Source of the DNA: an uncultured cyanobacterium
Lineage (GTDB): Bacteria; Cyanobacteriota; Cyanobacteriia; PCC-6307; Cyanobiaceae
Direction of reading: 5' to 3'
NCBI GenBank assembly: GCA_903871775.1
Contig: CAIQIA010000007.1
Coordinates: 151,962-215,961, forward strand
DNA length: 64,000 nucleotides
Position numbers and translations under genes: made by a program. Under the pieces are notes generated by a model. The model worked only from the letters and a program-made list of their open reading frames with translations. It ran no database searches and had not been told where the DNA came from. This document shows, piece by piece, positions 20,514-30,896 of this stretch (positions within the stretch are counted from its first letter, which is position 1; the number at the start of each line of letters is the position of its first letter).

Positions 20514-23500
20514 ATGACCCTTCTGCATGCGGCCTGGCTGACGGAAGCGGGCGGCCCCCGGCTGCTGCTGTGGGCCGACACCTGGCGGGTGGCCAAGGGG
20601 CGGCGCCTCGACGAGCTCGACGCCACGCCGGAGCACCCGCTGGCCCTCTCGGCCGCTGACCTGAGCGCCTGGCTGCAGGAGCGGGAGCTGTTGCCCGAGG
20701 GCGCCACCCCCAGGCCGGCGCAGCTGACCCTGCCCAGCCGCAGCAGCGGCCTGCCGCTGATGGCCGGTGAACCGCTGCCGAGGCAGCTGCAGTGGTGGCC
20801 CTGGCGCCTCGAGGGCCTTGCCCTCGATCCCGCCGCGGCCGGCCCCTGGCTGGAGGGGCTTCCCCTGTCGGGGGACCATCCCGAGCTGGGCGACGACCTG
20901 CGCTGGTGGGCCCATCTGCAGCGCTGGGTGCTGAGCCTGGTGGCCCGCGGCCGCTGGCTGCCGCTGGTGACGCCACCGGCCGCCGACGGCCGCCGCCGGG
21001 CCCTCTGGCAGCCGCTGCTCAACCACGAAGACGACCGCCGCCGTCTGGAGGATCTGGCGGCACGGCTGCCCCAGGTGGTGGCCGCCGCCGACGGGAGCGA
21101 CGGCCTGGCCTGCCGCCGGCCGGGCAGCGCCAGGCTGCGGGTGGCGGCCATCGTCACCGAACTGCTCGACGGCCAGCTGCGCCAGGCGCCGACCGACGAC
21201 GACCTGGAGGGGCTCGACCCGCTGCTCACGGCCTGGCGCCGGGCCCTGGGCCCCGGCAGCGGCCGGCTCGACCTCCCTGAAGAAGATGGCGAACGGCTGG
21301 GCACCGCCACCGCCCACTGGCGGGAGACGGTGGCGGGGCGGGTGGCCCCGGCCCGGGCGGTGCTCGAGCTCGAGACCCCGGCCGCCGGCGAAGACCTCTG
21401 GACCCTGCGCTTCGGCCTGCAGGCCGAGGCCGATCCCGAACTGCGCGTGCCGGCGGCGACGGTCTGGGAGACCGGCGACGGCACGATGCTGCTGGGGGAA
21501 AACACTGTCCCCCAGCCCGGCGAGCTGCTGCTCGAGGGGCTGGGCCGGGCCCTGGTGGTGTTCGAACCCCTGGCCCGCGGCCTCGAGGAGGCCACGCCGG
21601 TGGCGATGGCGCTGGCACCGGCCGAGGCCTTCGTGCTGGTGCGCACCGCCACCGCCCGCCTGCGGGACGTGGGGGTGGGGGTGGTGCTGCCGCCAAGCCT
21701 GAGCGGCGGGCTGGCGAGCCGCCTGGGCCTGGCGATCGAGGCCGACCTGCCATCCAGCTCCCGCGGCTTCAGCCTCGGCGAATCGCTCGACTGGCGCTGG
21801 GAGCTGATGATCGGCGGCGTCACCCTCAGCCTCAGGGATCTGGAGCGGCTGTCGGCCAAGCGCAGCCCACTGGTGCAGCACAAGGGGGCCTGGATCGAGC
21901 TGCGGCCCAGCGACCTGAAGAACGCCGAACGCTTCTGCGCCGCCGATCCGGGCCTGAGCCTCGACGATGCCCTGCGCCTCACCGCCACAGAAGGCGAGAC
22001 GCTGATGCGGCTGCCGGTGCATCGCTTCAGCGCCGGCCCACGGCTGCAGGCGGTGCTTGAGCAGTACCACCAGATGAAGGCCCCGGATCCGCTGCCGGCG
22101 CCTGAGGGCTTCAGCGGCCAGCTGCGGCCCTACCAGGAACGGGGCCTGGGCTGGCTGGCCTTTCTGCACCGGTTCGACCAGGGGGCCTGCCTGGCCGATG
22201 ACATGGGCCTGGGCAAGACGATCCAGCTGCTGGCCTTTCTGCAGCACCTCAGGGCCGAGCAGGAGCTCAAGCGGCCCGTACTGCTGGTGGCGCCCACCTC
22301 GGTGCTGACCAACTGGCAGCGGGAGGCGTCGCTGTTCACCCCCCAGCTGGTGGTGCGGGAGCACTACGGCCCCAGGAGACCCTCCAGCGAGGCGGCCCTG
22401 CGCAAGGCCCTTGACGGTGTCGATCTGGTGCTGACCAGCTACGGGCTGCTGCAGCGCGACGCCGACCTGCTGCAGACGATCGACTGGCAGGGGGTGGTGA
22501 TCGACGAGGCGCAGGCGATCAAGAACCCGGCGGCGAAGCAGAGCCAGGCCGCCCGCGGCCTGGCCCGCCCGGGCCGCCAGAGCCGCTTCCGCATCGCCCT
22601 CACGGGCACACCGGTCGAGAACCGGGTCAGCGAGCTCTGGGCCCTGATGGACTTCCTCAACCCCAAGGTGCTGGGGGAGGAGGGCTTCTTCCGCCAGCGC
22701 TACCGCCTGCCGATCGAGCGCTACGGCGACATGAGTTCCCTGCGGGACCTGAAGGCCCGGGTGGGGCCGTTCATCCTGCGGCGCCTCAAGACCGACCGCT
22801 CGATCATCACCGACCTGCCCGAGAAGCTCGAACTGCGCGAATGGGTGGGCCTGTCGAGCGAACAGGTGAGCCTCTACCGCCGCACGGTCGAGGCGAGCCT
22901 GGAAGCCATCGCCCGGGCCCCCCAGGGCCAGCGCCATGGCCAGGTGCTGGCCCTGCTCACCCGCCTCAAGCAGATCTGCAACCATCCGGCCCTGGTGCTG
23001 GGGGAGGACACGGTGGCCGCCGGGTTCGCCGGCCGCAGCGCCAAGCTGCTGCGGCTTGAGGAGATCCTGGAAGAAGTGATCGACGCCGGCGACCGCGCCC
23101 TGCTGTTCACCCAGTTCGCCGAATGGGGCCATCTGCTGCGGTCGTGGCTCGAGCAGCGCTGGCGCCAGGAGGTGCCGTTCCTGCATGGCGGCAGCAGCAA
23201 GGGCGAACGCCAGGCGATGGTCGATCGCTTCCAGGAGGACCCCCGCGGGCCGCAGCTGTTCCTGCTGTCGCTGAAGGCCGGTGGCGTCGGCCTCAACCTC
23301 ACCCGGGCCAGCCATGTGTTCCACATCGACCGCTGGTGGAACCCCGCCGTGGAGAACCAGGCCACCGACCGCGCCTACCGCATCGGCCAGCAGAACCGGG
23401 TGCTGGTGCACAAGTTCATCACCAGCGGCTCGATCGAAGAGAAGATCGACCGCATGATCCAGGAGAAGGCGCGGCTGGCCGAAGACATCGTCGGCTCGGG

Positions 23501-23579
23501 CGAAGACTGGCTGGGGGGCCTGGAGGTGGGCCAGCTGCGGGAGCTGGTGGCCCTCGGCGACGGCGTCGGCGAGGACTGA
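20514..23579 (+). CDS. SNF2-family DEAD/DEAH helicase
   Basis: A 1021-residue Swi2/Snf2 ATPase of the bacterial type with an additional amino-terminal domain (about residues 1-500, PF12419-like). The motor starts with [18 protein letters not shown] and the Walker [16 protein letters not shown] (about residue 563). Motif II is [12 protein letters not shown] (about 664), and then comes [20 protein letters not shown]. The second RecA lobe shows [30 protein letters not shown] and [15 protein letters not shown] with the arginine finger. It presumably remodels protein-DNA complexes or acts with RNA polymerase. It is followed by a glycosyltransferase-like gene after only 3 bases, and then by a SWIM gene. 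Confidence 0.95.
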   Translation: MTLLHAAWLTEAGGPRLLLWADTWRVAKGRRLDELDATPEHPLALSAADLSAWLQERELLPEGATPRPAQLTLPSRSSGLPLMAGEPLPRQLQWWPWRLEGLALDPAAAGPWLEGLPLSGDHPELGDDLRWWAHLQRWVLSLVARGRWLPLVTPPAADGRRRALWQPLLNHEDDRRRLEDLAARLPQVVAAADGSDGLACRRPGSARLRVAAIVTELLDGQLRQAPTDDDLEGLDPLLTAWRRALGPGSGRLDLPEEDGERLGTATAHWRETVAGRVAPARAVLELETPAAGEDLWTLRFGLQAEADPELRVPAATVWETGDGTMLLGENTVPQPGELLLEGLGRALVVFEPLARGLEEATPVAMALAPAEAFVLVRTATARLRDVGVGVVLPPSLSGGLASRLGLAIEADLPSSSRGFSLGESLDWRWELMIGGVTLSLRDLERLSAKRSPLVQHKGAWIELRPSDLKNAERFCAADPGLSLDDALRLTATEGETLMRLPVHRFSAGPRLQAVLEQYHQMKAPDPLPAPEGFSGQLRPYQERGLGWLAFLHRFDQGACLADDMGLGKTIQLLAFLQHLRAEQELKRPVLLVAPTSVLTNWQREASLFTPQLVVREHYGPRRPSSEAALRKALDGVDLVLTSYGLLQRDADLLQTIDWQGVVIDEAQAIKNPAAKQSQAARGLARPGRQSRFRIALTGTPVENRVSELWALMDFLNPKVLGEEGFFRQRYRLPIERYGDMSSLRDLKARVGPFILRRLKTDRSIITDLPEKLELREWVGLSSEQVSLYRRTVEASLEAIARAPQGQRHGQVLALLTRLKQICNHPALVLGEDTVAAGFAGRSAKLLRLEEILEEVIDAGDRALLFTQFAEWGHLLRSWLEQRWRQEVPFLHGGSSKGERQAMVDRFQEDPRGPQLFLLSLKAGGVGLNLTRASHVFHIDRWWNPAVENQATDRAYRIGQQNRVLVHKFITSGSIEEKIDRMIQEKARLAEDIVGSGEDWLGGLEVGQLRELVALGDGVGED

Positions 23580-23582
23580 GCC

Positions 23583-24755
23583 ATGGGCGACGGTCGCCGG
23601 TTGCCCCGGGTCACCTGGTATCGCAACGGCCATGAGCAGTCGGTGCAGCTGCACAAGTTCGGCCTGATGCGGCTGGCGGCGGCGGGCCGCATCACGCTGC
23701 GGGAGCTGCCGGTGACGGCGGCCGCCGCCGAACTGCCCCCCGAGCTGGTGGCCCACCCCTGGCGGCGCCTGGTGGTGATCGCCGTTGAGCACAGCGGTGA
23801 GCGGATGCTGGCGGCCATCGACGGGGAAGACTCGCCGTTTCAGCTGTCCGACGTCCTGCGGCACGTGGACCGCTACTTCACCTGCACCTACGCCCCCTGC
23901 GTCTACGAGGAGCGACGCTTCGGCTTCGCCCTGCCCTGGCAGACCGACGCCGAACGGCGCCCTTATGTGGAGTGGCAGGAACGGGTCACCGATCGGCTCG
24001 GGCACCTGTTCCACCGGGTGCGGCCCACGGCCCCGATCGGTCCGGCCCTGCCCGACATCCGCCAGAGCGACTGGCTGATGACCCGTCTGGGCCACCTGCG
24101 CACCAAGGTGCGACGGCGCTTCACCGACACGATCGACTGGCACCCGCAGCTGGCGGGATTCGAGGCCCGCTGGAGCCAGCTGCAGCAGTGGCGGGCACTG
24201 CCGCCCACGGCCGACATCGTGCTCAAGGACAGCCTCTGGGGCTGGCCCCGCCATCGCATCGCCCTGCACCGCGCCCTGGCGCGCCTGGCGGCCGACGGCT
24301 GGACGGTGAAGGCCGAGCTGCACCACCGCCAGGCGGAGCCCTACGAGCTGGGGGACCAGCCCCCCCCGGATCCGGCCGCCTTCCCGATGCTGGTGGGCGG
24401 CGGCGTCGGCCCCGGCTACGAGACCGCTCTGGCCGCCAGCCGCGTCGGCGTCTTCGCCACCGGGTTCCACTACGGCTGGCGCAACATCGTCACCCTCGCC
24501 TGGGCCATCGGCCTGCCGGTGCTGAGCGACCCGATCCCCTACCGCTTCCCCTTCGACCATCGACCGCTGCTCAGCGAGACCGACGGCGACTGGAACGACC
24601 TGGAGGCCCGGCTGCGGCCCCTGGCCACCCCGGACCCGGCGGCACGGCAGCGGCGGCTGGAGCACTTCGATGCCGTCTGCTCACCGCTGGCGGTGGGGCA
24701 GCAGCTGCTGGACGACTGCCTCGGCCGCCGGTCGGAGGGCCAGACTGGCGACTGA
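23583..24755 (+). CDS. Glycosyltransferase-like protein of unknown substrate
   Basis: A 390-residue soluble protein starting 4 bases after the helicase stop. Its carboxy half resembles a GT-B fold acceptor/donor domain: FPMLVGGGVGPGYETALAAS and GVFATGFHYGWRNIVTLAWA are followed by IGLPVLSDPIPYRFPFD, like the donor-site helix in GT1/GT4 enzymes where a host protein picks a nucleotide sugar. The amino half has an unusual region RYFTCTYAPCVYEERRFGFA. No signal peptide or membrane helix is seen. The family is not certain. A carbohydrate role is inferred from this one block, so the call is tentative. It lies between the SNF2 and SWIM genes, which commonly sit together, so its presence here is notable. 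Confidence 0.6.
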   Translation: MGDGRRLPRVTWYRNGHEQSVQLHKFGLMRLAAAGRITLRELPVTAAAAELPPELVAHPWRRLVVIAVEHSGERMLAAIDGEDSPFQLSDVLRHVDRYFTCTYAPCVYEERRFGFALPWQTDAERRPYVEWQERVTDRLGHLFHRVRPTAPIGPALPDIRQSDWLMTRLGHLRTKVRRRFTDTIDWHPQLAGFEARWSQLQQWRALPPTADIVLKDSLWGWPRHRIALHRALARLAADGWTVKAELHHRQAEPYELGDQPPPDPAAFPMLVGGGVGPGYETALAASRVGVFATGFHYGWRNIVTLAWAIGLPVLSDPIPYRFPFDHRPLLSETDGDWNDLEARLRPLATPDPAARQRRLEHFDAVCSPLAVGQQLLDDCLGRRSEGQTGD

Positions 24756-24777
24756 CCCCGGCATGGGCGCGGCCGCC

Positions 24778-25635
24778 ATGACCAGCTCCTCCGCCCCCCA
24801 GACCCCGGCCACCACCCTCGGCAAGGACGGCCTCGGGCAGCAGCCCTGGTGGGTGGCCGAGTGGATGGAACTGATCAATGCCTACCGCTACAAGAAGCGG
24901 CTCGAACGCGCCTGGACCTACGCCCGAGAGGGGAACGTGCGCTCGATCCGCTTCGAGGGGCGGCGGGTGCAGGCGCGGGTGCAGGGCACCGAACCCGAGC
25001 CGTACAAGGTCAAGCTCTGGCTCGACGTGCTCAGCGATGAAGACTGGGACTTCGTGCTCGAGGCCCTGGCCGGCAAGGCGCGCTGGACCTGTCAGCTGCT
25101 GGCCGGCGTGATGCCCGACGACATCGAGCGGGCCTTCGCCGCCAGCGGTCGGCGGCTGTTCCCCTTCAAGCTGCAGGAGGTGCGCAGCGAATGCAGCTGC
25201 CCCGACAAGGCCAACCCCTGCAAGCACATCAGCGCGGTCTACTACCTGATGGGTGACCGCTTCAGTGAAGACCCGTTCGTGCTGTTCCAACTGCGGGGCC
25301 GCACCCGGGCCCAGCTGCTGGGCGACCTGGCCGAACGGCGGCGGCGGCATCAGAGCGAACGTCAGCAGCCGTCCGCCGCCGCCACCCCGGCGGCACCGGC
25401 GGCGGCCCAGGCCGACCGCTGGTGGAGCTACAACGCACCCCTCGACCCCGACCTGGTGGTGATCACGCCGGCCCTCGAGGGGGGCAGCGGCCTCGACGAA
25501 GCCGGCGACCTGCCCCTGGCGGCCGAACCGCGCTGGCCCGAGGCCAACCGGCACTTCCTGGAGGGCCTGCGGCGCCAGGGGGCGGCCCTGGGTCAGCTGG
25601 CCATGGCCCGGGCCATGGGAGGCGGCGCCCCATGA
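24778..25635 (+). CDS. SWIM zinc-finger protein
   Basis: A 285-residue protein with the SWIM motif CxCx(n)CxH seen as ECSCPDKANPCKHISAVYYL (about residues 138-157). It is preceded by the conserved WVAEWMELINAYRYKKRLER and GRRVQARVQGTEPEPYKVKL. SWIM domains bind zinc and are found next to Snf2 helicases in bacteria, where the two are thought to work together on DNA. An Ala/Pro linker (about 199-216) leads to a carboxy block RWPEANRHFLEGLRRQGAAL. The ATG at 24778 was preferred, with 24763 as alternative. Its stop overlaps the ATG of the MEKHLA gene, so the cluster is probably one transcript. Confidence 0.88.
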   Translation: MTSSSAPQTPATTLGKDGLGQQPWWVAEWMELINAYRYKKRLERAWTYAREGNVRSIRFEGRRVQARVQGTEPEPYKVKLWLDVLSDEDWDFVLEALAGKARWTCQLLAGVMPDDIERAFAASGRRLFPFKLQEVRSECSCPDKANPCKHISAVYYLMGDRFSEDPFVLFQLRGRTRAQLLGDLAERRRRHQSERQQPSAAATPAAPAAAQADRWWSYNAPLDPDLVVITPALEGGSGLDEAGDLPLAAEPRWPEANRHFLEGLRRQGAALGQLAMARAMGGGAP

Positions 25636-26105
25636 GCGCCAGCGATCCCCCCTGGCTCAGTCCGCCCTTGCTGGGGCTCACGACCCTGGTGCTCGAGTCC
25701 CATGAACGGCTGTTCGGTCGGCCGCTGGTGCAGGCCCGGGGCAGCCGCCTCGCCGCCCAGGAGCTGTTCGTGCTCGACCGGGTGGTGCTCTGCCACGACG
25801 GCAGCAGCGATCCGGTCTTCACCTATGCCAACCGGGCGGCGCTCAGCCTGTTCGAACGACCCTGGTCGGGGATGGTGGGCCTGCCGTCCCGGTTCAGCGC
25901 GCGCCAGCGGGACCGGCTCCAGCGCCAGGAGGCCCTCGAACTCGCCCGCCGCCAGCAGGTGCTGACCGGCTACGGCGGCGAACGGGTGGCCAGCAGCGGC
26001 CGGCGGTTCCAGATCCGTGGTGCGCGGCTGTGGAACCTGCTCGACGCCGAACGGCGTTATCACGGCCAGGCCGCCTGCTTCGGCGACTGGTGGTGGGAAC
26101 CCTGA
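25632..26105 (+). CDS. MEKHLA domain protein
   Basis: A 157-residue protein with the MEKHLA/PAS-like fold. SPPLLGLTTLVLESHERLFG, LFVLDRVVLCHDGSSDPVFT and YANRAALSLFERPWSGMVGL match the family pattern in which a PAS-like sensor core has an amino helix. It ends with the typical ARLWNLLDAERRYHGQAACF and GDWWWEP. The ligand is unknown. Its ATG is embedded in the SWIM stop (ATGA), so coupling is expected. Downstream, CCGGCG and CGCCGG (26106-26111 and 26118-26123) could form a short stem, but no T run follows, so termination is uncertain. Confidence 0.85.
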   Translation: MSASDPPWLSPPLLGLTTLVLESHERLFGRPLVQARGSRLAAQELFVLDRVVLCHDGSSDPVFTYANRAALSLFERPWSGMVGLPSRFSARQRDRLQRQEALELARRQQVLTGYGGERVASSGRRFQIRGARLWNLLDAERRYHGQAACFGDWWWEP

Positions 26106-26183
26106 CCGGCGGGAGGTCGCCGGCAGCACAGACAGATCAACCTGCGACGCCTGAGGCTCAGCGGGTTGAGCTGCAGCGCTCCC

Positions 26184-26537
26184 ATGGAACTCGTCCGCCT
26201 CAGCACCGGGTCCGCCCCGGGTCTGGGGGTCTGGCTCCAGACCCTCCGCAAGGGGCTCGGCCGCCAGGGCCACCGCGTCGAGATCATCGACAACGGTCCG
26301 GTGTATGTGGCCCTGCGGGCCAGCCATCCCGACATCAACGGCCTGCTCTGCATCGATGCCACCCTGCAGCCCGACCGCGAGCGCGGTGGCCTCGAACTGC
26401 TCACCCGCCTGCGCTGGCACGGCACAGACGGCAGCGACGACACCCTGGTGCAGATGCGTGATCTGGTGATGGCCCTGGTGCCCCAGATCGACGGCCTGGC
26501 GCTGCGGGGGGAGCCCGCCCTGGCCCTGGCCGCCTGA
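26184..26537 (+). CDS. Conserved small protein of unknown function
   Basis: A 117-residue soluble protein starting MELVRLSTGSAPGLGVWLQT and continuing RVEIIDNGPVYVALRASHPD. The mix of alpha/beta segments with no membrane helix and no recognisable catalytic motif fits a small cytosolic protein. The ATG at 26184 was preferred over a TTG at 26166 that would add six residues. It is separated from the MEKHLA gene by 78 bases and from the giant repeat protein by 41. No functional clue beyond the neighbourhood was found. Confidence 0.72.
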   Translation: MELVRLSTGSAPGLGVWLQTLRKGLGRQGHRVEIIDNGPVYVALRASHPDINGLLCIDATLQPDRERGGLELLTRLRWHGTDGSDDTLVQMRDLVMALVPQIDGLALRGEPALALAA

Positions 26538-26578
26538 AGCAACTGTCGGCATCCTGAGGTCACCGAGAGCGTTCAGGC

Positions 26579-29500
26579 ATGCACAGCAGCCGCCAGTGGT
26601 GGCGGACCCTCGGCCTGGGCGCCCGGGACTGGGTGACGGGCCTGGCCGAGGATCCGGCCGGTGGGGTGCTGTTGCTGGGCTTCTCGATCGCCGCTGCCGC
26701 CCGGCCCTTTCTGGTGCGCCTGCTGCCGTCGGGCACGGTCGACTGGATCCGCCCCTACGCAGACGGCGTCATCCCAGGGTCCGATCAACAGGCCTTCGGC
26801 CTGGCCCTGGGCCCCGGCGGTGCGATCTACACCGCCGGCTTTGAGAAGGGCCCCACACCCCCGGGCCTGCGCCCGGGGCTCAGCGATGGAGCACTGACAA
26901 GCCTCAACGCCGCCGGCACGGTTCTCTGGCGCCGCTGGATCGGCAGCCCGAGGCTGGAGCAGCTGGCCGGCGTCGGCACCAGCCCCACGGGCACCGTGCT
27001 GGTGGCCGGCTGGACCGATGGCACGGTCACGGCCACCAATGCCGGCGGCATGGATCTGCTGATCCAGGCCTTGGATACCGGCGGCAACCTGCTGTGGAGC
27101 CGCCAGCTGGGGGGAAGCGGCCAGGACCGTCCCTCGGCCATGGCCACCACCAGTGATGGAGGGCTGGTGGTGGTCGGGCACAGCACGGGCCCCCTGGCAG
27201 GGCTGGCGAACAGCGGCCTCGAGGATGCCTTCGTGCTGCGGTTCGACGCTGCCGGCTCCCTGCTCTGGGCCCGGTCGATCGCCAGCGCCGGCACCGACCA
27301 TGGCTACGGCGTTCTGGTGACACCAGACGGCGACATCCTCGTCACCGGTCGCATGGCCGGCAGCGACTGGAGTCCTGCGGGGGGCGACCCGGCGGATGCG
27401 TACCTGGCCCGTTTCAGTCCTGACGGCAGCCCACGCTGGCTGCGCCGTTTCGGCTCGACCGCCTACGAGTACGGCCGCAGCCTGGCGCTCACCCCGACCG
27501 GCGAGATTCTCGTCAGCGGCCGGACGGAAGGGGATCTGCAGGGCCTCGCCAACCAGGGAGGCTTTGACGGTTACGTGGCGCTGTTCTCGGCGGACGGCCG
27601 CCATCTGGGCAGCCGCCTCTACGGAACGACGGGCAACGACGCAGCCAATGCCCTGCTGACCCTGGCGAACGGTGATGTGATCGTCGCGGGCATGACCGAG
27701 GGGAACCTGGAGGGGCTGCCGAACGAAGCCCCTGGCACCTACGACCTGTTCGTCGAGCGCACAACCCTCGGGACGACGGGTCCCTGGCGGCCCCGGCTCA
27801 CGAACCCCCGCCCCGACGGGATCGACCTCACCCCCGGCACGCCCCTGGCCGGCAGCCTCAGCCTGTGGGCGGGCGCCGGCGGCGGCCAGCCCCTCACCCT
27901 GCCCCTCGCCGGTGGTTCCCCCGTTTCCCTCTCGGGACTGAATCCCGGCCAGCGCTACAGCTACCGGCTGGAGGGGGCCGGGGGAACCCTGGAGGGGGGG
28001 TTCCGCACACTGCCCGCCGTCAATGGCCGCGAACCCTGGCGGCTGGTGGCCCTGCCCGCCGGCCCAGGGGCCCTCAGCCCATCCCTGCTGGACCTGGCTG
28101 AACAGCTGCAGCCGCAGGTGCTGCTGGCCGCGACGGCCTCGGTGCTGGCAGGGGCGGCTGAGGTGCCGTTGCTGCAACGCACCGCCTGGATCGGCGCCCT
28201 GACGGGCGACCAGCAGAACGACGTGGGTCCGTTGACGGTGGTGAGCGTGGCCGAGAGCGGTGCCGCCGACCTGGCGGCAGGCACCCCCCGCTGGGAGGCG
28301 ATCAGGGCCAGCCTCAACGTGCTGAGAAACGCCGGACGCACCATCGTGCTGCTGCTGCCGGCGACCACCCCCTCTGCCGTCGATCGGCTGGCCCTGTCTG
28401 AGGGGGTGGCGGCGGTCGTCAGGGCTCCCCTCGACGGGCTGCTGGACCTGCAGTTCCGCCAGTACCTCCAGCCCACGGCCCAGGGGGCCGCTGGCTGCCT
28501 GAGCCTGACCCCGCTGGCGAGCCAGGGGAGCCGCGGCACCACGGTCCATGTGCAGGTCACGGCCCTGGGGGCTCCCCTGCCAGCAGCGGTGGGGCCGATC
28601 GACACGAGCCCACCGCCGCCACCCCGTCTGCAGCTGCTGAAGGACAGCGGCAGCTCGGCCACGGACGGGCTCACCAATGCACCGGAGGTGGCGATCACAG
28701 GCCTGGAGCCGGCGGGCATCTGGCAATGGTCCGCCGATGGCGGTCGCCGCTGGACCGACGGCGTGGGCAACGGTCTGGTGCTGCCTGCCGACGGTGCCTG
28801 GTCGCTGCTGGCGCGACAGATCGATCGTTCGGGTCTGGTGTCGCCGGTGTCCCTGCCCCTGGCGGTCAGCCTCGACCGCCAGAGTCCAGCCATCACGCCG
28901 GTGTTGACCAGCGTCAGCGATGACCACGGCAGCGTTCAGGGTCTGGTGCCTGCCCTGGGCTGGTTCAGCGATCGCACGCCGCTGCTGCAGGGCACCCTGG
29001 CGGCCCCCCCCGGCCCGACCGAGCGGCTGATGCTGCTGGTCAACGGCCGACCCAGCGGTGATGCCCGGATCGGGGCGGGTGGCACCGACTGGTCGATCCA
29101 GCCCCTGCTGACGGTGCCGGACGGCCCCGTGACCGTGCAGCTGCAGCTGATCGACGGTGCCGGCAATGGCGGCCCGGCCTCGCTGGCGTTTCAGGCGACC
29201 CTCGACAGCACGGCACCCACCACCGTGCCGCTGCTGACCGCGTTGATCGATGACCGGGGTCCGCGGCAGGGGCCCCTGGCCCAGGGAGCGGTCACCGATG
29301 ACGACACGCCGTTGCTCCAGGGGACGCTCTCGGGTCCCCTGGCCCAGGGCGACACCCTCGAGGTTCTCGCCAACGGGGTGGTGATCGGCACGGTGGTGCG
29401 CCTGGGGCCGGGCAACGGCTGGTCGCTGCCGCTGCTGTTGCCGCAGGGCCCTGGCACCGCCATCAGCCTCACCGCCAGGGTGGTGGATGCCGCCGGCAAT

Positions 29501-30874
29501 GCCGGCCGGGCCGCTGCGGCCCGCCGCCTGGTGGTCGACACCGTGGCACCGGCGATGGCCACGACGATCACAGCCGTGATCGACGACCACGGGGCCCGCC
29601 AGGGGGCCGCCGCCCCCGGCGACTGGATCAGTGACCGCACCCCCCGAATTCTCGGCAGCCTCAGCGCGCCGGCCGGGGCCGGCGAGGTGGTGCAGGTGCT
29701 GAACGGGGACACCGTGCTCGGCAGCGCCGTGCTGGCAGCCGACCGCCGCAGCTGGGGGTTCACGGCCACCGTGCCAGCGACCGTGGCGGCGCTGACCCTG
29801 CGGGCCCGGGTGGTGGACGCGGCCGGCAACAGCGGTGCCCTGTCCGCCGATCACCCCCTGCAGGTGGACAGCCTGGCCCCCACCGTCGTGCCGTTGATCA
29901 CGGCCGTGCTGGATGACAGCGGACCGGTGACCGGTCCGGTTCCCGCCGGTGGCACCAGTGACGATTTCACGCCCCTGGTGACGGGCACCCTGACGGGTCC
30001 CACGGCCCCAGGCGAGGTGGTCGAGGTGCTCGACGGCGCGCGCTCCCTGGGCACCGTGACGCCAGATGCGCTGACGGGTCTGTGGAGCCTGCCGCTGAAC
30101 CTCGCCCCCACCCTGAACCGCCATCTGCAGCTGCGGGCCAGGGTGGTGGATCCGGCGGGCAACACGGGCCCTGTGGCCTACGGACCGGCCTGCACCCTGG
30201 CGAGCCCGCCGCCGCCGGGGCCGGTGCTGCGGCTGCTGCCCCTGGGGGATTCGCTCACCGACGGCGCCACGGTGCCCGGCGGATACCGGGGCGTGCTGCA
30301 GCAGAAGGGGCAGCTGCCGGGGCAACCCCTTGATCTGGTCGGTCGGCAGCTGCAGCTGCTGGCCGCCGACCCCAGCCCCGATCCCGACCACTGGGGCGTA
30401 CCAGGGCTGACCATGGCGGGGCTGACGGCTCAGTTGCCGGCGGCCATGGCCAGCCTGAGGGACACGAGCCGTCCTGGAGATCCGGCGGCGGTGCTGCTGC
30501 TGATCGGCGCCAACGACCTGCTGAACGCCGTCACGGCGACCGCGGCCCCGGCGGCCCTCACGACCCTGCTGCAGACCATGGATCGGCTGATCGCCCCGGG
30601 GGCCCCGCCGTTGCCGGTGCTGCTCGGAACCCTGCCGCCCCTGCAGCCGCCCACCCAGACCAACCGGGTGGCCGCCGACACCCTCGCCCTCAACAGCTGG
30701 ATCACCGGCACGGCGGCATCGCTCTCGACCCCACGGATGACGGTGCAGGCGGTGGACCTCACCACACCCCTCGTCGGGTTGCTCGACGCCGGCGGACTCC
30801 ATCCCACGGCCCAGGGCTACGGGGTGATGGCCGACCACTGGCTGCTGGCCCTGCAGAGCTCGGGTCTGCTCTGA
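26579..30874 (+). CDS. Giant propeller/Ig-repeat protein with SGNH hydrolase domain
   Basis: A 1431-residue extracellular-looking protein with several modules. Residues about 10-395 hold beta-propeller (SBBP-like) repeats, such as LLWSRQLGGSGQDRPSAMAT and GEILVSGRTEGDLQGLANQG. A short FN3-like piece follows (GLNPGQRYSYRLEG), then a 160-residue region of unknown fold. Four Ig-like repeats of about 110 residues end with the pattern ARVVDAAGN (about 768-1200). The carboxy end (about 1215-1431) is a complete SGNH/GDSL esterase domain: LPLGDSLTDG (Ser), LLIGANDLL (Asn), GLHPTAQGYGVMAD (His). No signal peptide is seen at the start, so export would need another signal. The substrate is unknown; an acylated surface glycan or lipid is a guess. 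Confidence 0.82.
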   Translation: MHSSRQWWRTLGLGARDWVTGLAEDPAGGVLLLGFSIAAAARPFLVRLLPSGTVDWIRPYADGVIPGSDQQAFGLALGPGGAIYTAGFEKGPTPPGLRPGLSDGALTSLNAAGTVLWRRWIGSPRLEQLAGVGTSPTGTVLVAGWTDGTVTATNAGGMDLLIQALDTGGNLLWSRQLGGSGQDRPSAMATTSDGGLVVVGHSTGPLAGLANSGLEDAFVLRFDAAGSLLWARSIASAGTDHGYGVLVTPDGDILVTGRMAGSDWSPAGGDPADAYLARFSPDGSPRWLRRFGSTAYEYGRSLALTPTGEILVSGRTEGDLQGLANQGGFDGYVALFSADGRHLGSRLYGTTGNDAANALLTLANGDVIVAGMTEGNLEGLPNEAPGTYDLFVERTTLGTTGPWRPRLTNPRPDGIDLTPGTPLAGSLSLWAGAGGGQPLTLPLAGGSPVSLSGLNPGQRYSYRLEGAGGTLEGGFRTLPAVNGREPWRLVALPAGPGALSPSLLDLAEQLQPQVLLAATASVLAGAAEVPLLQRTAWIGALTGDQQNDVGPLTVVSVAESGAADLAAGTPRWEAIRASLNVLRNAGRTIVLLLPATTPSAVDRLALSEGVAAVVRAPLDGLLDLQFRQYLQPTAQGAAGCLSLTPLASQGSRGTTVHVQVTALGAPLPAAVGPIDTSPPPPPRLQLLKDSGSSATDGLTNAPEVAITGLEPAGIWQWSADGGRRWTDGVGNGLVLPADGAWSLLARQIDRSGLVSPVSLPLAVSLDRQSPAITPVLTSVSDDHGSVQGLVPALGWFSDRTPLLQGTLAAPPGPTERLMLLVNGRPSGDARIGAGGTDWSIQPLLTVPDGPVTVQLQLIDGAGNGGPASLAFQATLDSTAPTTVPLLTALIDDRGPRQGPLAQGAVTDDDTPLLQGTLSGPLAQGDTLEVLANGVVIGTVVRLGPGNGWSLPLLLPQGPGTAISLTARVVDAAGNAGRAAAARRLVVDTVAPAMATTITAVIDDHGARQGAAAPGDWISDRTPRILGSLSAPAGAGEVVQVLNGDTVLGSAVLAADRRSWGFTATVPATVAALTLRARVVDAAGNSGALSADHPLQVDSLAPTVVPLITAVLDDSGPVTGPVPAGGTSDDFTPLVTGTLTGPTAPGEVVEVLDGARSLGTVTPDALTGLWSLPLNLAPTLNRHLQLRARVVDPAGNTGPVAYGPACTLASPPPPGPVLRLLPLGDSLTDGATVPGGYRGVLQQKGQLPGQPLDLVGRQLQLLAADPSPDPDHWGVPGLTMAGLTAQLPAAMASLRDTSRPGDPAAVLLLIGANDLLNAVTATAAPAALTTLLQTMDRLIAPGAPPLPVLLGTLPPLQPPTQTNRVAADTLALNSWITGTAASLSTPRMTVQAVDLTTPLVGLLDAGGLHPTAQGYGVMADHWLLALQSSGLL
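28883..30180 (+). repeat. Four tandem Ig-like repeats of about 110 codons
   Basis: Within the 1431-residue protein gene, four units start near 28883, 29213, 29546 and 29876. Each begins with AP(T/A)xxPxLTAxxDD, carries a middle (T/S)DD.TPLLQGTL and W(S/G)(L/F) strand, and ends with VVDxAGNxG. The unit length of about 325-334 bases is regular. The same unit occurs in the protein at 44707-46761, so the two genes share a repeat that may spread by recombination. Confidence 0.8.
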
Positions 30875-30896
30875 CCCCGCCCACCGGCAGCCCCCC

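Noticed and set aside
20417..21988. Upstream extension of the alaS frame
   Set aside because: Ser/Arg-rich antisense sequence of the SNF2 gene. AlaRS starts at [14 protein letters not shown].
20370..24665. Minus-strand open frame of 1431 codons
   Set aside because: It lies antisense across the SNF2 helicase and glycosyltransferase-like genes. It is His/Gln/Gly/Arg-rich low-complexity sequence with no domain, as expected of the mirror frame in a GC-rich gene.
26573..30838. Minus-strand open frame of 1421 codons
   Set aside because: Mirror of the propeller/Ig/SGNH gene, full of GRG and QHQ runs with no recognisable fold; GC-rich antisense artefact.
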